Shown: piece by piece, positions 32,661-42,215 of the stretch
Position numbering within the stretch: the first letter of the stretch is position 1
Layout: every line of letters starts with the position of its first letter
DNA from: Leptidea sinapis
Taxonomy: Eukaryota > Arthropoda > Insecta > Lepidoptera > Pieridae
Direction: 5' to 3'
Length of the DNA: 64,000 nucleotides
NCBI RefSeq assembly: GCF_905404315.1
Contig: NC_066286.1
Span: 11,043,501-11,107,500 of the forward strand
The notes under the pieces: model-generated
Told to the model about the DNA's origin: nothing
Databases searched by the model: none
Seen by the model: the letters and a program-made list of their open reading frames with translations, nothing else
Made by a program: the position numbers and the translations under genes

Positions 32661-33334
32661 TGAAGCATTTCCAAAAAAAATCAAATTATTTCCATAAAGA
32701 CACGACGGCTAACAAACAAAAATTCTCACAAATTGATAACCTGATACTTTTGAAGTCAGTTAGAATAAAGAACAAGTGACAAGAATATCACAATTACTTT
32801 CCATATAATATTTTATGTTACATCAATTGAATTCCCCTGTATTGTGTAATAGACACGCTATCTGTGTGATACCCAATAAACAATATTCTTAAATAGCTGT
32901 TTTCAACAGACCTTTTAGATAAGGCAGCTCTCGGAACAATGCCTTGTCAGGTACAATATGTATTTCCAAATAACACAATACCCCCGTCTATCCAAGTATT
33001 TTCAAACGTCTGTGAGTTTTATTGGGTTGGAAATGTTTTTCAGAATTTCTTATGACATAATGAAGACATTAGATATCTTTGGGGGCTGATTTCTGTAAAT
33101 ATCTGTTTCTTAATACAATCTATGATAGCAATGTAATTGCTAAATTAAACGTTGCTGTATAATGTAGCCGGAAATTCTGCTACTTAATAATAAATTTAAT
33201 TCGTAAGTTTAAACTAGCGGGTGTATCATATGGGGTGATTTTGGTAACTAGAACATGTAACACATTACGTTTTCCAAATAGGTAGTTACACCTGATCTAT
33301 ATGAAATGCACGTTCATGTCATGGCCGCTTACAT
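32661..33334. other. Intergenic, no recognised gene
   Basis: A short second family F end (TTTTGAAGTCAGTTA) occurs near 32749-32764. Nothing else recognised. Confidence 0.4.
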
Positions 33335-33790
33335 TAATGATTGTACACGGGAGCAGATGCGGCTGAAGCCTTTGCAAATTTCTTTGCGAATACGTTCTTG
33401 TCTGAGGTGCCAAATTTAAGCGTAATAGAAGCATGTATGAATAACGATAAGCTAAATATTACTGTCAGCCACATCTCCAAGTTTACAGTAGCCGACATAA
33501 AATATGGCATTGATAAACTAAAGCTAAATTGCTCTACTGGGCCAGATAACTTACCGGCAGTTGTTTTGAAAATGTGTAGAAAATATCTTAGACAATATAT
33601 ATATCTTTCTCAATAATTTATAATATCTTTGTCATATACTTAATATGATTTTAAAAACAGGACAATATTCTCCTTCTCAATGGAACCTGACCCGAGTTAC
33701 GGCAATACCTAAAAAGAACGGTGCGAAGTCAGTCCAAAAATGTCGGAAAGAATTGTGCATAGAGAAATAAGCCAACAAATCTGTAATTTA
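33335..33790 (+). mobile_element. Non-LTR reverse transcriptase fragment (RT N-terminal part)
   Basis: Reads AAEAFANFFANTFLSEVPNL, ISKFTVADIKYGIDKLKLNC and STGPDNLPAVVLKMCRKYL, the GPD.LP..LK motif found upstream of the RT palm in insect LINEs. It continues frameshifted with SQWNLTRVTAIPKKNGAKSV. It stops before the catalytic boxes. It could belong to the same lineage as 2583-3020, but the two do not overlap. Confidence 0.78.
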
Positions 33791-34259
33791 TTACTTAACG
33801 AACAACATTATATGACAATGCATACGATAAAGAATTAGAGTGAGCATCATCAAGCTTATAAAGTATTATAGTCTACGAAACCTAGAACTTATTCTTTTAA
33901 CTTTTGACACAATGAAGTCTATCCGGAAAGTTAGTATATAATAATAGAAATAGGTTTTGAGACAATATTAATATAGCAAGAGAATCAGTAATGGTTTTGC
34001 GGTATGAAAAAATAGAGATAATGTTTTGGTAAGTAATATTTCATGAAACAATATTGCTTTCTCATTAGAAGATGTCCATTTTTCTGAAAACATTTTTTCT
34101 CTAAACTCTTGATACTATGGAGCTGTATACTGTGTTGAAATAAAAATATTATAAACTATCCCTCAGTTTTTATAAAAGATATTTGAGAAGTCATGTTTCA
34201 TAACAGACAGTAATGTAGCAATGACTTTTGATTGAAAGACAAGTTCCAAGCAAGCTTAA
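33791..34259. other. Intergenic, no recognised gene
   Basis: AT-rich; may hold decayed LINE sequence, not resolvable by eye. Confidence 0.35.
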
Positions 34260-34730
34260 GCATGGGTCAATTATTAAGGTGGAGTGGAGTTATGGCTTAT
34301 CTAGAAGGGGTTATGGATGTTTTCTCACTGGACGCAGCATAAAAGTCACTGTGAACGTTGGAGTTCCTCAAGGCTATCTCCAACACTATTTCTTTTCCAT
34401 ATGAATGATATGTTGGATGCTTTCAACATGCATTCTCATGCCAATGATAGTACTGACCGTACACATCATCCAAGCATTTTCTATCGGGAAATCATCGACT
34501 AGCTAGAAGAAACTTGTATATATATCATCGCCGCTCTTCGACAGCACTCACTGCCTCACCTAGCACCGAAATACTGGGCCTCGAAATATCGACCAATCGT
34601 CAATTCCGGAGTCATCTGGAACGCAAAGGAAAATTGGCTTTAAAGAAATTGAAAATCTCTAAATCGCAAATCGATCTACATGAGAATGAGCTATCAGATA
34701 CTAAACATATTTAAAAGCATGGGAAACTAA
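34260..34730 (+). mobile_element. LINE family A, RT fragment, + strand
   Basis: Frameshifted pieces include a NVGVPQGYLQHY-type motif near 34350, FLFHMNDMLDAFNMHSHAND near 34390-34450 (the YADD box is lost), and ALTASPSTEILGLEISTNRQ, FRSHLERKGKLALKKLKISK near 34540-34670. These align with copy 1 at 1270-1730. Several frameshifts and stops. Confidence 0.8.
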
Positions 34731-36220
34731 GACATGGCTGCTACTATATTAATATTATACCATTAAACAATACTATCGGGAATATTATTGAAATTATATT
34801 AAGACATAAAAATATAACTATAACTGATAGATAATAAAACGAAAATAAATGTATTAATAGTATTAGTCAAAAATGGTCTACATCTTATAAAGTCTTTATT
34901 GTAGTATATAATACAAAATAAAATTTAAGACAGCTCCATACATTATTGTTCTAAAATATAAACCGTTACAGGACTGTCCAATAATGAAACTGCTTTTGCT
35001 TACCTGACAGGTTGGGAATTTTTTCATGAGCTATTAACGAAACGGTTTTTTTATTTTATTAATAACATAAATTATTAAGAATGTTGTTATTTATCTAGAT
35101 ATTGTTTACTATTATGTGTTTGATACATATAGTTATGTATTATTCCAGAAAATCTTGAAATATATCCTTTCGAAGGGGGAAATATAATTGTGGTCGGACG
35201 AAAGCGGTCCATAAACGACGGAGATTAACAAACATAAAAAATACACATTGATAACCTCTTCCTTTTAAGTTGGTTAAAAATGGTAAAAATCAGGTTCTTT
35301 GTTACATATTAACCATTGAATTATTTCTTTTTTGAGTCAAATATATCTGATTTGTTTCTTTTTAAGAGATGTATGCATTTGTAACCTTTGGACCTACATT
35401 TGCAAAAAAAGTGTTTTTATCTGATACTTTGTTACATATTATATACCATAGTAATCCCATTCATATTAATCCATAGTAATCCATTTTGACTCAAAATGGA
35501 TTACCTATATTTGTGATTAACACTGTTTTTACAAAAAATATCTACCTCAATCATTTATTATAAAACAAGGCGACTAAAAATTTGAATTAAGTTGAGACAA
35601 TGCACTCGCGATATATATGTTTGAACATTATTAAATTTGATATCAAATAGGTTTCGTTCATTGAGCGTATGGCTGAAGGTCACTTCGTTATCTTATACCA
35701 TAGTTAAAAACAAAATGGCGGCCGATTCAAAATCGGCAACATGCAAATAATAATCAATGTTTCTTTAACTTATAGTACTTAAGAAGTATTAACCGTGGAT
35801 ATACCATATCCACGCACTTAACTGCATATTAATTACAATTGTACATAAGTGATCGTATATCAATTATAATATATAAAAAGATAAGAACTTATTCAATGTG
35901 TACACGAGCGGAAGGAAAAATGGATAATATTCTTGAGCACCAGCGTAATAGTAATATCTGAGTTCAAACAGAAAAGATGCAGAGAACGTTAACAGTAGAT
36001 TGAATCTTACCGCCTCGCTTGTTACGAAGATGAGAAACAGGCCATTCTGTGCGAGAACAAAAAGAAAAAATCATAATACGAGTGGTCCATTTCATTGTTC
36101 TAAAGAAAACTCAATTAAAGCAACGAAGTAAACATTCAATGAATGTTATATTGATAAAGTACAATTAATATGTAGATTATTTTCAAACACCAAAGAGTTA
36201 TTTAATAATATTTATTTGAC
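34731..36220. other. Intergenic, no recognised gene
   Basis: A near-perfect 27-base palindrome, TAATCCATTTTGA / TCAAAATGGATTA, sits near 35479-35506, and a short family F end near 35235-35275. Otherwise nothing recognised. Confidence 0.45.
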
Positions 36221-36490
36221 GACCCATATAGCCGAATGGTTAGTGACCCTGACTACTAAGCTAGAGGTCCCGGGTTCGAATCCCGGTAGGTGCAATCATT
36301 TATATGATGAATATTGATGTTTGTTTCCGAGTCATGGATGTTTAAATGTATTTATGTATGTTTATATGTATTTATGTATGTTTAAGTAAGTATACTGTAT
36401 TAAATATATCGTTATCTTGCAACCGGCTATATATGCTTAATTTGGGGCAAGATAATTTGTGTAAAAAGTGTGTCAATATTATACTATTAT
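36221..36490 (+). mobile_element. tRNA-derived SINE
   Basis: The head at 36221-36294 has an A-box-like TAGCCGAATGGTTAGTGACC and a perfect B box with paired T arm (CCCGGGTTCGAATCCCGG). It is followed by a GTATTTATGTATGTTTA repeat, TATCGTTATCTTGCAACC and GATAATTTGTGTAAAAAGTG, the order seen in common lepidopteran SINEs. The tRNA anticodon region is degenerate, so it is not a tRNA gene. Confidence 0.8.
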
Positions 36491-36909
36491 CCTGCAAGTT
36501 GTTAGAGAAGCTATTGAAATTAAAAGAATTAGAATTTATTAATTAGAATGCTTCTAACAATTTTAATTGAGGATCTTTTGGCCTAGCCCAAACATGGAAT
36601 CCCGTGGTCTCACTCTGCAGCAAAAATACTCGAAAGTATGAATGTCATCAGTATATACACACTGTATTGTGAATAAGGGAATCAAAGACCAAAATGAATT
36701 AGGCGCCACGCGGACATATTGATGTACTATTAGTGTCAAGTGTTTATGTGTACCGCCACTGCAGTACCGCCGCGACCACGATTTATGCAATTGGATCCAA
36801 ATATCGGCACCAAATTAATAAAATATAAATCGTGAGTACCCGTCATAATAATTAAAATATGTCCCTAGAAAAATAATCATCTCGAACAAGGAAGTTTCAG
36901 GCAGGTAAA
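36491..36909. other. Intergenic, no recognised gene
   Basis: No feature recognised. Confidence 0.35.
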
Positions 36910-37260
36910 ATTTGAAATTTTATGCGATCAGTTCAACAAATTTTTAAAATAAGACCCATAGTGCCGATGATCACATAGTGGACATTGAGAGTACATTTTG
37001 TGCACCCGTGGACACCAACAGTGGTATAGAGTCAGTGATACCGTGCTCGTCATCACCACCGGCACCCCTGCGCCCCCCGCCCTGTCCAGCCGCGCACTAC
37101 GAGCCCAAGTCCGCAGTAAGAGGTGGGACGTTATCGCGAACCCACCACACTCACCCTGATGAAGGACCGCCGAATGGTCTGAAACTAGTACCCACACCTA
37201 TAAAACATGAATAAAGCCGTATTAAAAATAAAATAATTTTTAAATAAAAAAAATTTTTCA
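36910..37260. repeat. Repeat-like GC-rich island with CTGATGA...GAAAC motif
   Basis: The GC-rich stretch 37050-37135 (GCACCCCTGCGCCCCCCGCC and following) is out of place in AT-rich DNA. It is followed by a GGTGGG ... CCCACC hairpin (37132-37145) and by CCTGATGAAGGACC, GGTCTGAAAC and TAGTACCCACACC. It looks like the end of a retroelement, possibly Penelope-like, because the CTGATGA-stem-GAAAC order recalls the hammerhead cores known in those elements. The identification is tentative. Confidence 0.4.
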
Positions 37261-37514
37261 TGGTTTTTTAGCAAAATATGTTTTTTACAAAAATGTGAAA
37301 ATTATAAGCTGTAAGAAAAATTCTTACCATAACCACTGATCTGTTATAAAGAAATTTATAGCATAAAACGTATAAATTATAATACGGACCAGTTTTTTTC
37401 ATTTTTGACAAGGTCGCTATTACACTATGAAATTGAGCCACATTGAAGTGTGGCAAATTCCACAAATTAATTATATATACCGGCAGCGAAACTATATCGC
37501 TTTGAGCTGAGTTT

Positions 37515-37735
37515 CTATTTTAAGATGTAACAGAGGGCTTAATCAGGCTGTAAGGAGGGTGACCCATGCGTTTGTCCTTTGTGGTGTCCAGGAAGTCCTT
37601 CGTTTTTAAGGCTGTGTGAATGGGCACGTTGTCGGTGTGAAGTAGCAGCCTGTGGAGCCTTGTGTACAGTTGCTTGTTGGTCACAGCAGTGAAAACCTCT
37701 GGCTAGCATTCGGCATTGATTTAACAAAAGAATTG
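37515..37735 (-). pseudogene. Mariner-like transposase remnant
   Basis: The minus strand reads TNKQLYTRLHRLLLHTDNVP, IHTALKTKDFLDTTKDKRMG and HPPYSLIKP in one frame. HTDNVPIHTA carries the second catalytic aspartate and HPPYS..L..P the downstream conserved box of mariner/Tc1 transposases. The N-terminal half and ends were not found. It is distinct from the element at 19394-20319. Confidence 0.72.
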
Positions 37736-37809
37736 TTAAGAAACGTTTGTGAGGTTAACTAGAATTAGATTAATTAATTAGATTGTATAAAAATAAGCAA
37801 TTATTTTTA

Positions 37810-38530
37810 TGCATTTTAGTGCACATTATATCTATTGTTTTGGAATAGTGTTTTTGAACTTGCCTGTTTTTGTAATTTTTTTTTTATTTTATGATTTTTA
37901 GTGAATTTGAAGTACACTAACTAACAATTTGTCTAAATATGTATAGATATACAAAATTTTTCAATGCAGCAATGAACGTAAGTGCTTTGCAACTTAATTA
38001 CAGACAGTTAGAAATTCTGCTACAGATCGCACCCTTACTGTAAGTCGTTAAGGAGTCCCATTGATCATCATATTCGACTACGACAATTACTTGAGCATAA
38101 CTATGTTATAGTAGATGACTTAAATATCCGGATAGTATAAAAAAGATTCGGCCGACTATCGTTAATTTGCTCCTAAGAATTGAAGAGTTCCGTTACTTTG
38201 TCATGGATTCCGTAATCAGAACCTAACCAAACTATCTTTGAAGTATATCCTTTCCAATAAAAAAGAATCATCGAAATCGGTTGGCGCGATATTGAGTTAT
38301 TTGTAAATTTATCACCCACTGTGCTATACGTATGTATAGCAAATTTAAGACTTTTATGGTTTTCTCATGGATGCCATTGTCAGATCTCGACCAAATTACA
38401 ATTGGGCCATACTGAAGCATCAACTTTCAAATAAAAAAGAATTATCAAAATCGGGTGAACCGGTTTTTTCCAAATTTTTTTTAGTCGAAAGTTATGAGGT
38501 AACAAACATAAAAAAAAGAACATACCAAAC
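37810..38530 (+). repeat. Dispersed repeat, family F, copy 2
   Basis: Collinear with 31963-32660: ATTATATCTATTGTTTTGGA, CAGATCGCACCCTTACTGTA, the GATCATCATATTCGACTACG segment, the two ATCGGTT modules and the GAGGTAACAAACATAAAAAA stretch near the end. It lacks the terminal GAAGTCGGTTA. Confidence 0.75.
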
Positions 38531-38549
38531 ATACATACACCTGCACGAA

Positions 38550-38720
38550 TTCTTAAGTCAAAGTCAAATAAACTTTATTCAATTAGGCTTAAATTAAGCG
38601 CTTTCGAATCATCACTACAAATATATATTTTAAATTACTGAATTGACCATATGTTCGTAAAAAGTTGAGCTCGTGAGAAGAACATAATATAAGAACTCCT
38701 TTCAATCAAATAGAGTATTT
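38550..38720 (-). repeat. Dispersed repeat, family D, copy 2
   Basis: AGTCAAAGTCAAATAAACTT, AGGCTTAAATTAAGCGCTTT, TAAATTACTGAATTGACCAT and CGTGAGAAGAACATA in the same order as at 26925-27140. Confidence 0.6.
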
Positions 38721-38944
38721 TACAATGGCTGTTTGTAAGGTGCTGCATCTAATATATGAGTCGTGTTTAAATGATGTAAATTGTTTCGTAAAAATTTATA
38801 AATAATCAACTGTAATAAATATCAATTATCGTATATTTAAAACATCGAAGAATTCATTGTTTGTGTATGGATGCTTCGTGAACATGATAGTCGTGATTAC
38901 TGTCAGAATTAGTAATCTAATCAAACAGATACAATGATTTATTA

Positions 38945-39035
38945 ACTGTAACAGGTCGCCCTGGCACCACAAGTAGTACCCGTTCACGAGTTGATGCATG
39001 GACCAGCTATCGCTCCCCTCGCACACGTTCTCGTT
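38945..39035 (-). other. Possible short coding remnant, unidentified
   Basis: On the minus strand a GC-richer stretch reads NVCEGSDSWSMHQLVNGYYL and WCQGDLLQ without stops, in otherwise AT-rich DNA. The composition resembles a real exon, but no convincing splice donor was seen and I do not recognise the peptide. It may equally be part of an unrecognised transposon. Confidence 0.2.
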
Positions 39036-39534
39036 TTAAGCGGAAAACGTCACAGGTGGTCACACTTCTGTTGTGTGAAAAGTTCCAATCTATAGCATCA
39101 AGCTAAAATAATAATACAGAATAATAGTAATACATGAATCAAACAAATGAGAGAAAGACAATATGACACTACTTTATTACAGTCATCTACGGCGTAGCTC
39201 TTATGCATCTACTAAAAGGAAGTGCTACGATTCCACGCGCCTATTCGCCTACGCTGCTACAAAATACACCTACACTTTCCATTGTAACATAATAACTATG
39301 TGGGCTTGTGAGAGCTTTATTTCTTATGTTAGAAACGAAGACTGCGAAGCGTTTTTTGATAACCACTCGGCGATTACCGAGACGGAAGTGTGCTTTTCTT
39401 GTCTATGAAACTTATATTAAGTTGGGAGCGTGGGCTTGGTGCTATAAATAATAGGTAAATAATAATATGTGAGTGTGACACATTTTAATAAAAATTTATT
39501 GAAGTAGGCGTTACTTTGCGGAAATCCATAAGTA
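39036..39534. other. Intergenic, no recognised gene
   Basis: No supported feature. A + strand open frame at 39163-39408 has no recognisable similarity or exon signals. Confidence 0.35.
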
Positions 39535-39731
39535 TACAAATGATCTGAGTTTTATTTAGTGTTAATTCCGCCAATATTTGTCTTTAAACGGCATGAGACT
39601 TCAGTCTCGTGCCAGATTTTGGCAAGACAACACGTCCTGAGGATGCCTCGTGTAGAGGCAAAACACGTGTCGAATTTCGTAAAGACAAATATTGGCGGAA
39701 TAAACACTAAAGAAAACTCAGATCATTTGTA
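39535..39731. mobile_element. Hairpin element with 54-bp arms and hammerhead-like apex
   Basis: The left arm 39535-39590 (TACAAATGATCTGAGTTTT ... CCGCCAATATTTGTCTTTA) pairs almost completely with the right arm 39678-39731 (TAAAGACAAATATTGGCGG ... AAAACTCAGATCATTTGTA). Between them lie a small hairpin (GGCATGAGAC ... GTCTCGTGCC) and CCTGAGGA-TGCCTC-gtgta-GAGGCA-AAAC-ACGTGTC. No ORF. It is a foldback or MITE-like unit, whose apex is discussed as a possible ribozyme core. Confidence 0.75.
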
Positions 39732-40024
39732 CATTTTATTTTTACAAACAATTACTTACTGAATTTCAGAAGCCATTCGGAAAGGTTTTAAGGAAGATGG
39801 AGACAAGCGGACATTTATACGAGTCGCCTAATAACGTAACACCAGAGTGAACACAAGACTTTCCCTTATACAGCGTTAAATAAACATACATTTCAATTCT
39901 AAAAATGAGAATCGAACCGGGCCTCTGTTGTATGAGCCAATTTTTCTACGCGCCATCGTATTGCACCCTAAAAAACTTAATGGGCATTTACTTAAAAAAG
40001 TAATATAAATAAACTAGCAATGTT
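39732..40024. other. Intergenic, no recognised feature
   Basis: No signal. Confidence 0.35.
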
Positions 40025-40450
40025 TTAATGCATTTTTAACCGACTTCAAAGAAGGAGGAGGTTCTCAATTCGTCGGTATTTTGTGTTTTTTTTTATGTTT
40101 GTTACCTCAAAACTTTCGACTGGGTGAACCGATTTTGATAATTCTTTTTTTATTTGAAAGCTGGTGCTTCTCGAGTGGTCTCATTTCATAATTTGGTCCT
40201 GATCTGACAGTGTAATCCATGAGAAAACCATAAAAGTCTTAAATTTTGCTATACATACGTATAGCAAAGTGGATGATAAATTTACGTATAACTCAATATC
40301 GCGCCAACCGATTTCGATGATTCTTTTTTTATTGGAAAGGATATACTTCAAAGATAGTTTGGTGAGAGTTTGGTTAGGTTCTGATAACGGATCCATGACA
40401 AAGTAACGAAACACTGTCTGTAATCAAATTGCAAAGTACTTCGTTCATTG
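40025..40450 (-). repeat. Dispersed repeat, family F, copy 3 (inverted)
   Basis: The + strand begins AACCGACTTCAAAGAAGGAG and GAGGTTCTCAATTCGTCGGT, the inverted 3' end of family F, then the ATCGG modules in reverse order. A related + strand end piece (TTAGTGCACATTATATC... TGTTTTGGAATAGGG) follows at about 40640-40760. Confidence 0.75.
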
Positions 40451-41401
40451 TTGCATTGAAAAATTTAGTATTTTTTAGAGTACTTCAAATTTACTAATAA
40501 TTATAAAATCAAGTGTCATCCAAGATAGGTTTGTAACTACATACATAGTTATAGGTGAGATGTGCTACAGTCGTAAGGAGGCGAGAGGCGAGAGTGGGTT
40601 GCGGCGGAAGGACACCGATTACACAAATAACAATAATCGTAACCAGAATAAGATTAATTAATTAGATTGTATAAAAATACGCAATTATTTTTTATACTTT
40701 TTAGTGCACATTATATCAAATGTTTTGGAATAGGGTTTTTAAAGGCGGTCGTTTTTATGTTAAATTTTTTTTTTCAAAATTCATTCCTTTATAATTCTTT
40801 TTGCTAACAGTTGCTTCTTAATATTTGTTTGAGTAAAATAATAAAGTCAATGTTATTCAAGTCAGGTTCCGCTTAATGTCTATTAACAATTTTAACAACC
40901 GTAAACTTTGCAGTGATATACAACTTCTAATAATTAACTTCGACCTCATCAATTGGCAAGGCGTTGTTACTGTTATTTTCATTTTCATTTTTCAAATTAT
41001 CTTTTAAGGTTCACTAGTTCTACAACCACCTTTAGGGGTTCTATAATTCCAAAATAGTTTCGTACATAATTGAAATATTCTATTTATAGGCGAGCAGAGT
41101 TTCTTGCGCTACTATAGTAATAATTGATGTCAAATAAATTGAATAAGCAGCTTTTAAAGGAAAGGAACACTTATTACATCAATTGTTTTTCGGCTGTTCT
41201 TCAATAATCTTTATCTTATGAACATGTGGGGTATCAAATCTATATTTTTAATTATATTCATGTTTAACATTATTTACTTAGTATGTCTTGTTGCTGATAA
41301 ATATATTATCGTATACGTAAAGGGAAAAAATCATCGATTTTGATAGGTACCTATCGGCTTATGTGAAATTCTTATGATTCAGACAGTAATATAACATAAC
41401 T
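40451..41401. other. Intergenic with repeat fragments, no gene
   Basis: Contains the family F piece near 40640-40760 and a GGCATTTATT-family fragment near 40765-40815 (TTCATTCCTTTATAATTC). Nothing else recognised. Confidence 0.45.
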
Positions 41402-41460
41402 AAGGAATGAAATTCTAAACAGGTTGTTAAATGTACAACCTGTTTAGAGGTTCATTCCTT
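41402..41460. repeat. 59-base hairpin upstream of the satellite
   Basis: AAGGAATGAA and CTAAACAGGTTGT pair with ACAACCTGTTTAG and TTCATTCCTT around a 7-base loop (TAAATGT), with a 3-base internal mismatch loop. It lies about 110 bases before the start of the 42-bp array. Confidence 0.8.
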
Positions 41461-41573
41461 CTTGTGTGTTCGACATCGTTCGAGAACAATCCTTAGGTAA
41501 TATTATGCATTGATTAATTCTAATTACCAAACGATAAACAAGCATTACAACTAACAGTGTGTGAGTTATTGGA

Positions 41574-42215
41574 ACCTATTACGAAGTATATTACTGACTG
41601 TTATGATGTGTAATAAACTATTACGAAGTATATTACTGATAGTTATGATGTGTAATATACTATTACTAAGTATATTACTGACTGTTATGATGTGTTATAA
41701 ACTATTACGAAGTATATAACTGATTGTTATGATATGTAGTTAACAATAACGAAGTATATGACTGATAGTTATGATGTGTAATATACTATTACTAAGTATA
41801 TTACTGACTGTTATGATGTGTAATAAACTATTACGAAGTATATAACTGATTGTTATGATATGTAGTTAACAATAACGAAGTATATTACTGATTGTTATGG
41901 TGTGTAGTAAACTATTACGAAGTATATTACTGATAGTTATGATGTGTAATATACTATTACTAAGTATATTACTGACTGTTATGATGTGTAATAAACTATT
42001 ACGAAGTATATAACTGATTGTTATGATATGTAGTTAACAATAACGAAGTATATTACTGATTGTTATAATATGTAGTTAACAATAACGATGTATATTACTG
42101 ACTGTTATGATGTGTAATAAACTATTACTAAGTATATTACTGATTGTTATGATATGTAGTTAACAATAACGAAGTATATTACTGATTGTTATGATATGTA
42201 GTTAACAATAACGAA
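41574..42215. repeat. 42-bp satellite array, block 1
   Basis: About 15 tandem 42-bp units, variants of GTTATGATATGTAGTTAAC + AATAACGAAGTATATTACTGATT. Four recurring variants are seen, distinguished by TAATATACTATTACTAAG, TAATAAACTATTACGAAG, TAGTTAACAATAACGAAG and GGTGTGTAGTAAACTATT. The block ends at ...AATAACGAA where a LINE begins. Confidence 0.95.

Noticed and set aside
36221..36294. Functional tRNA gene
   Set aside because: Box A and box B are present, but the anticodon arm is poor and a SINE body with a known tail follows directly.
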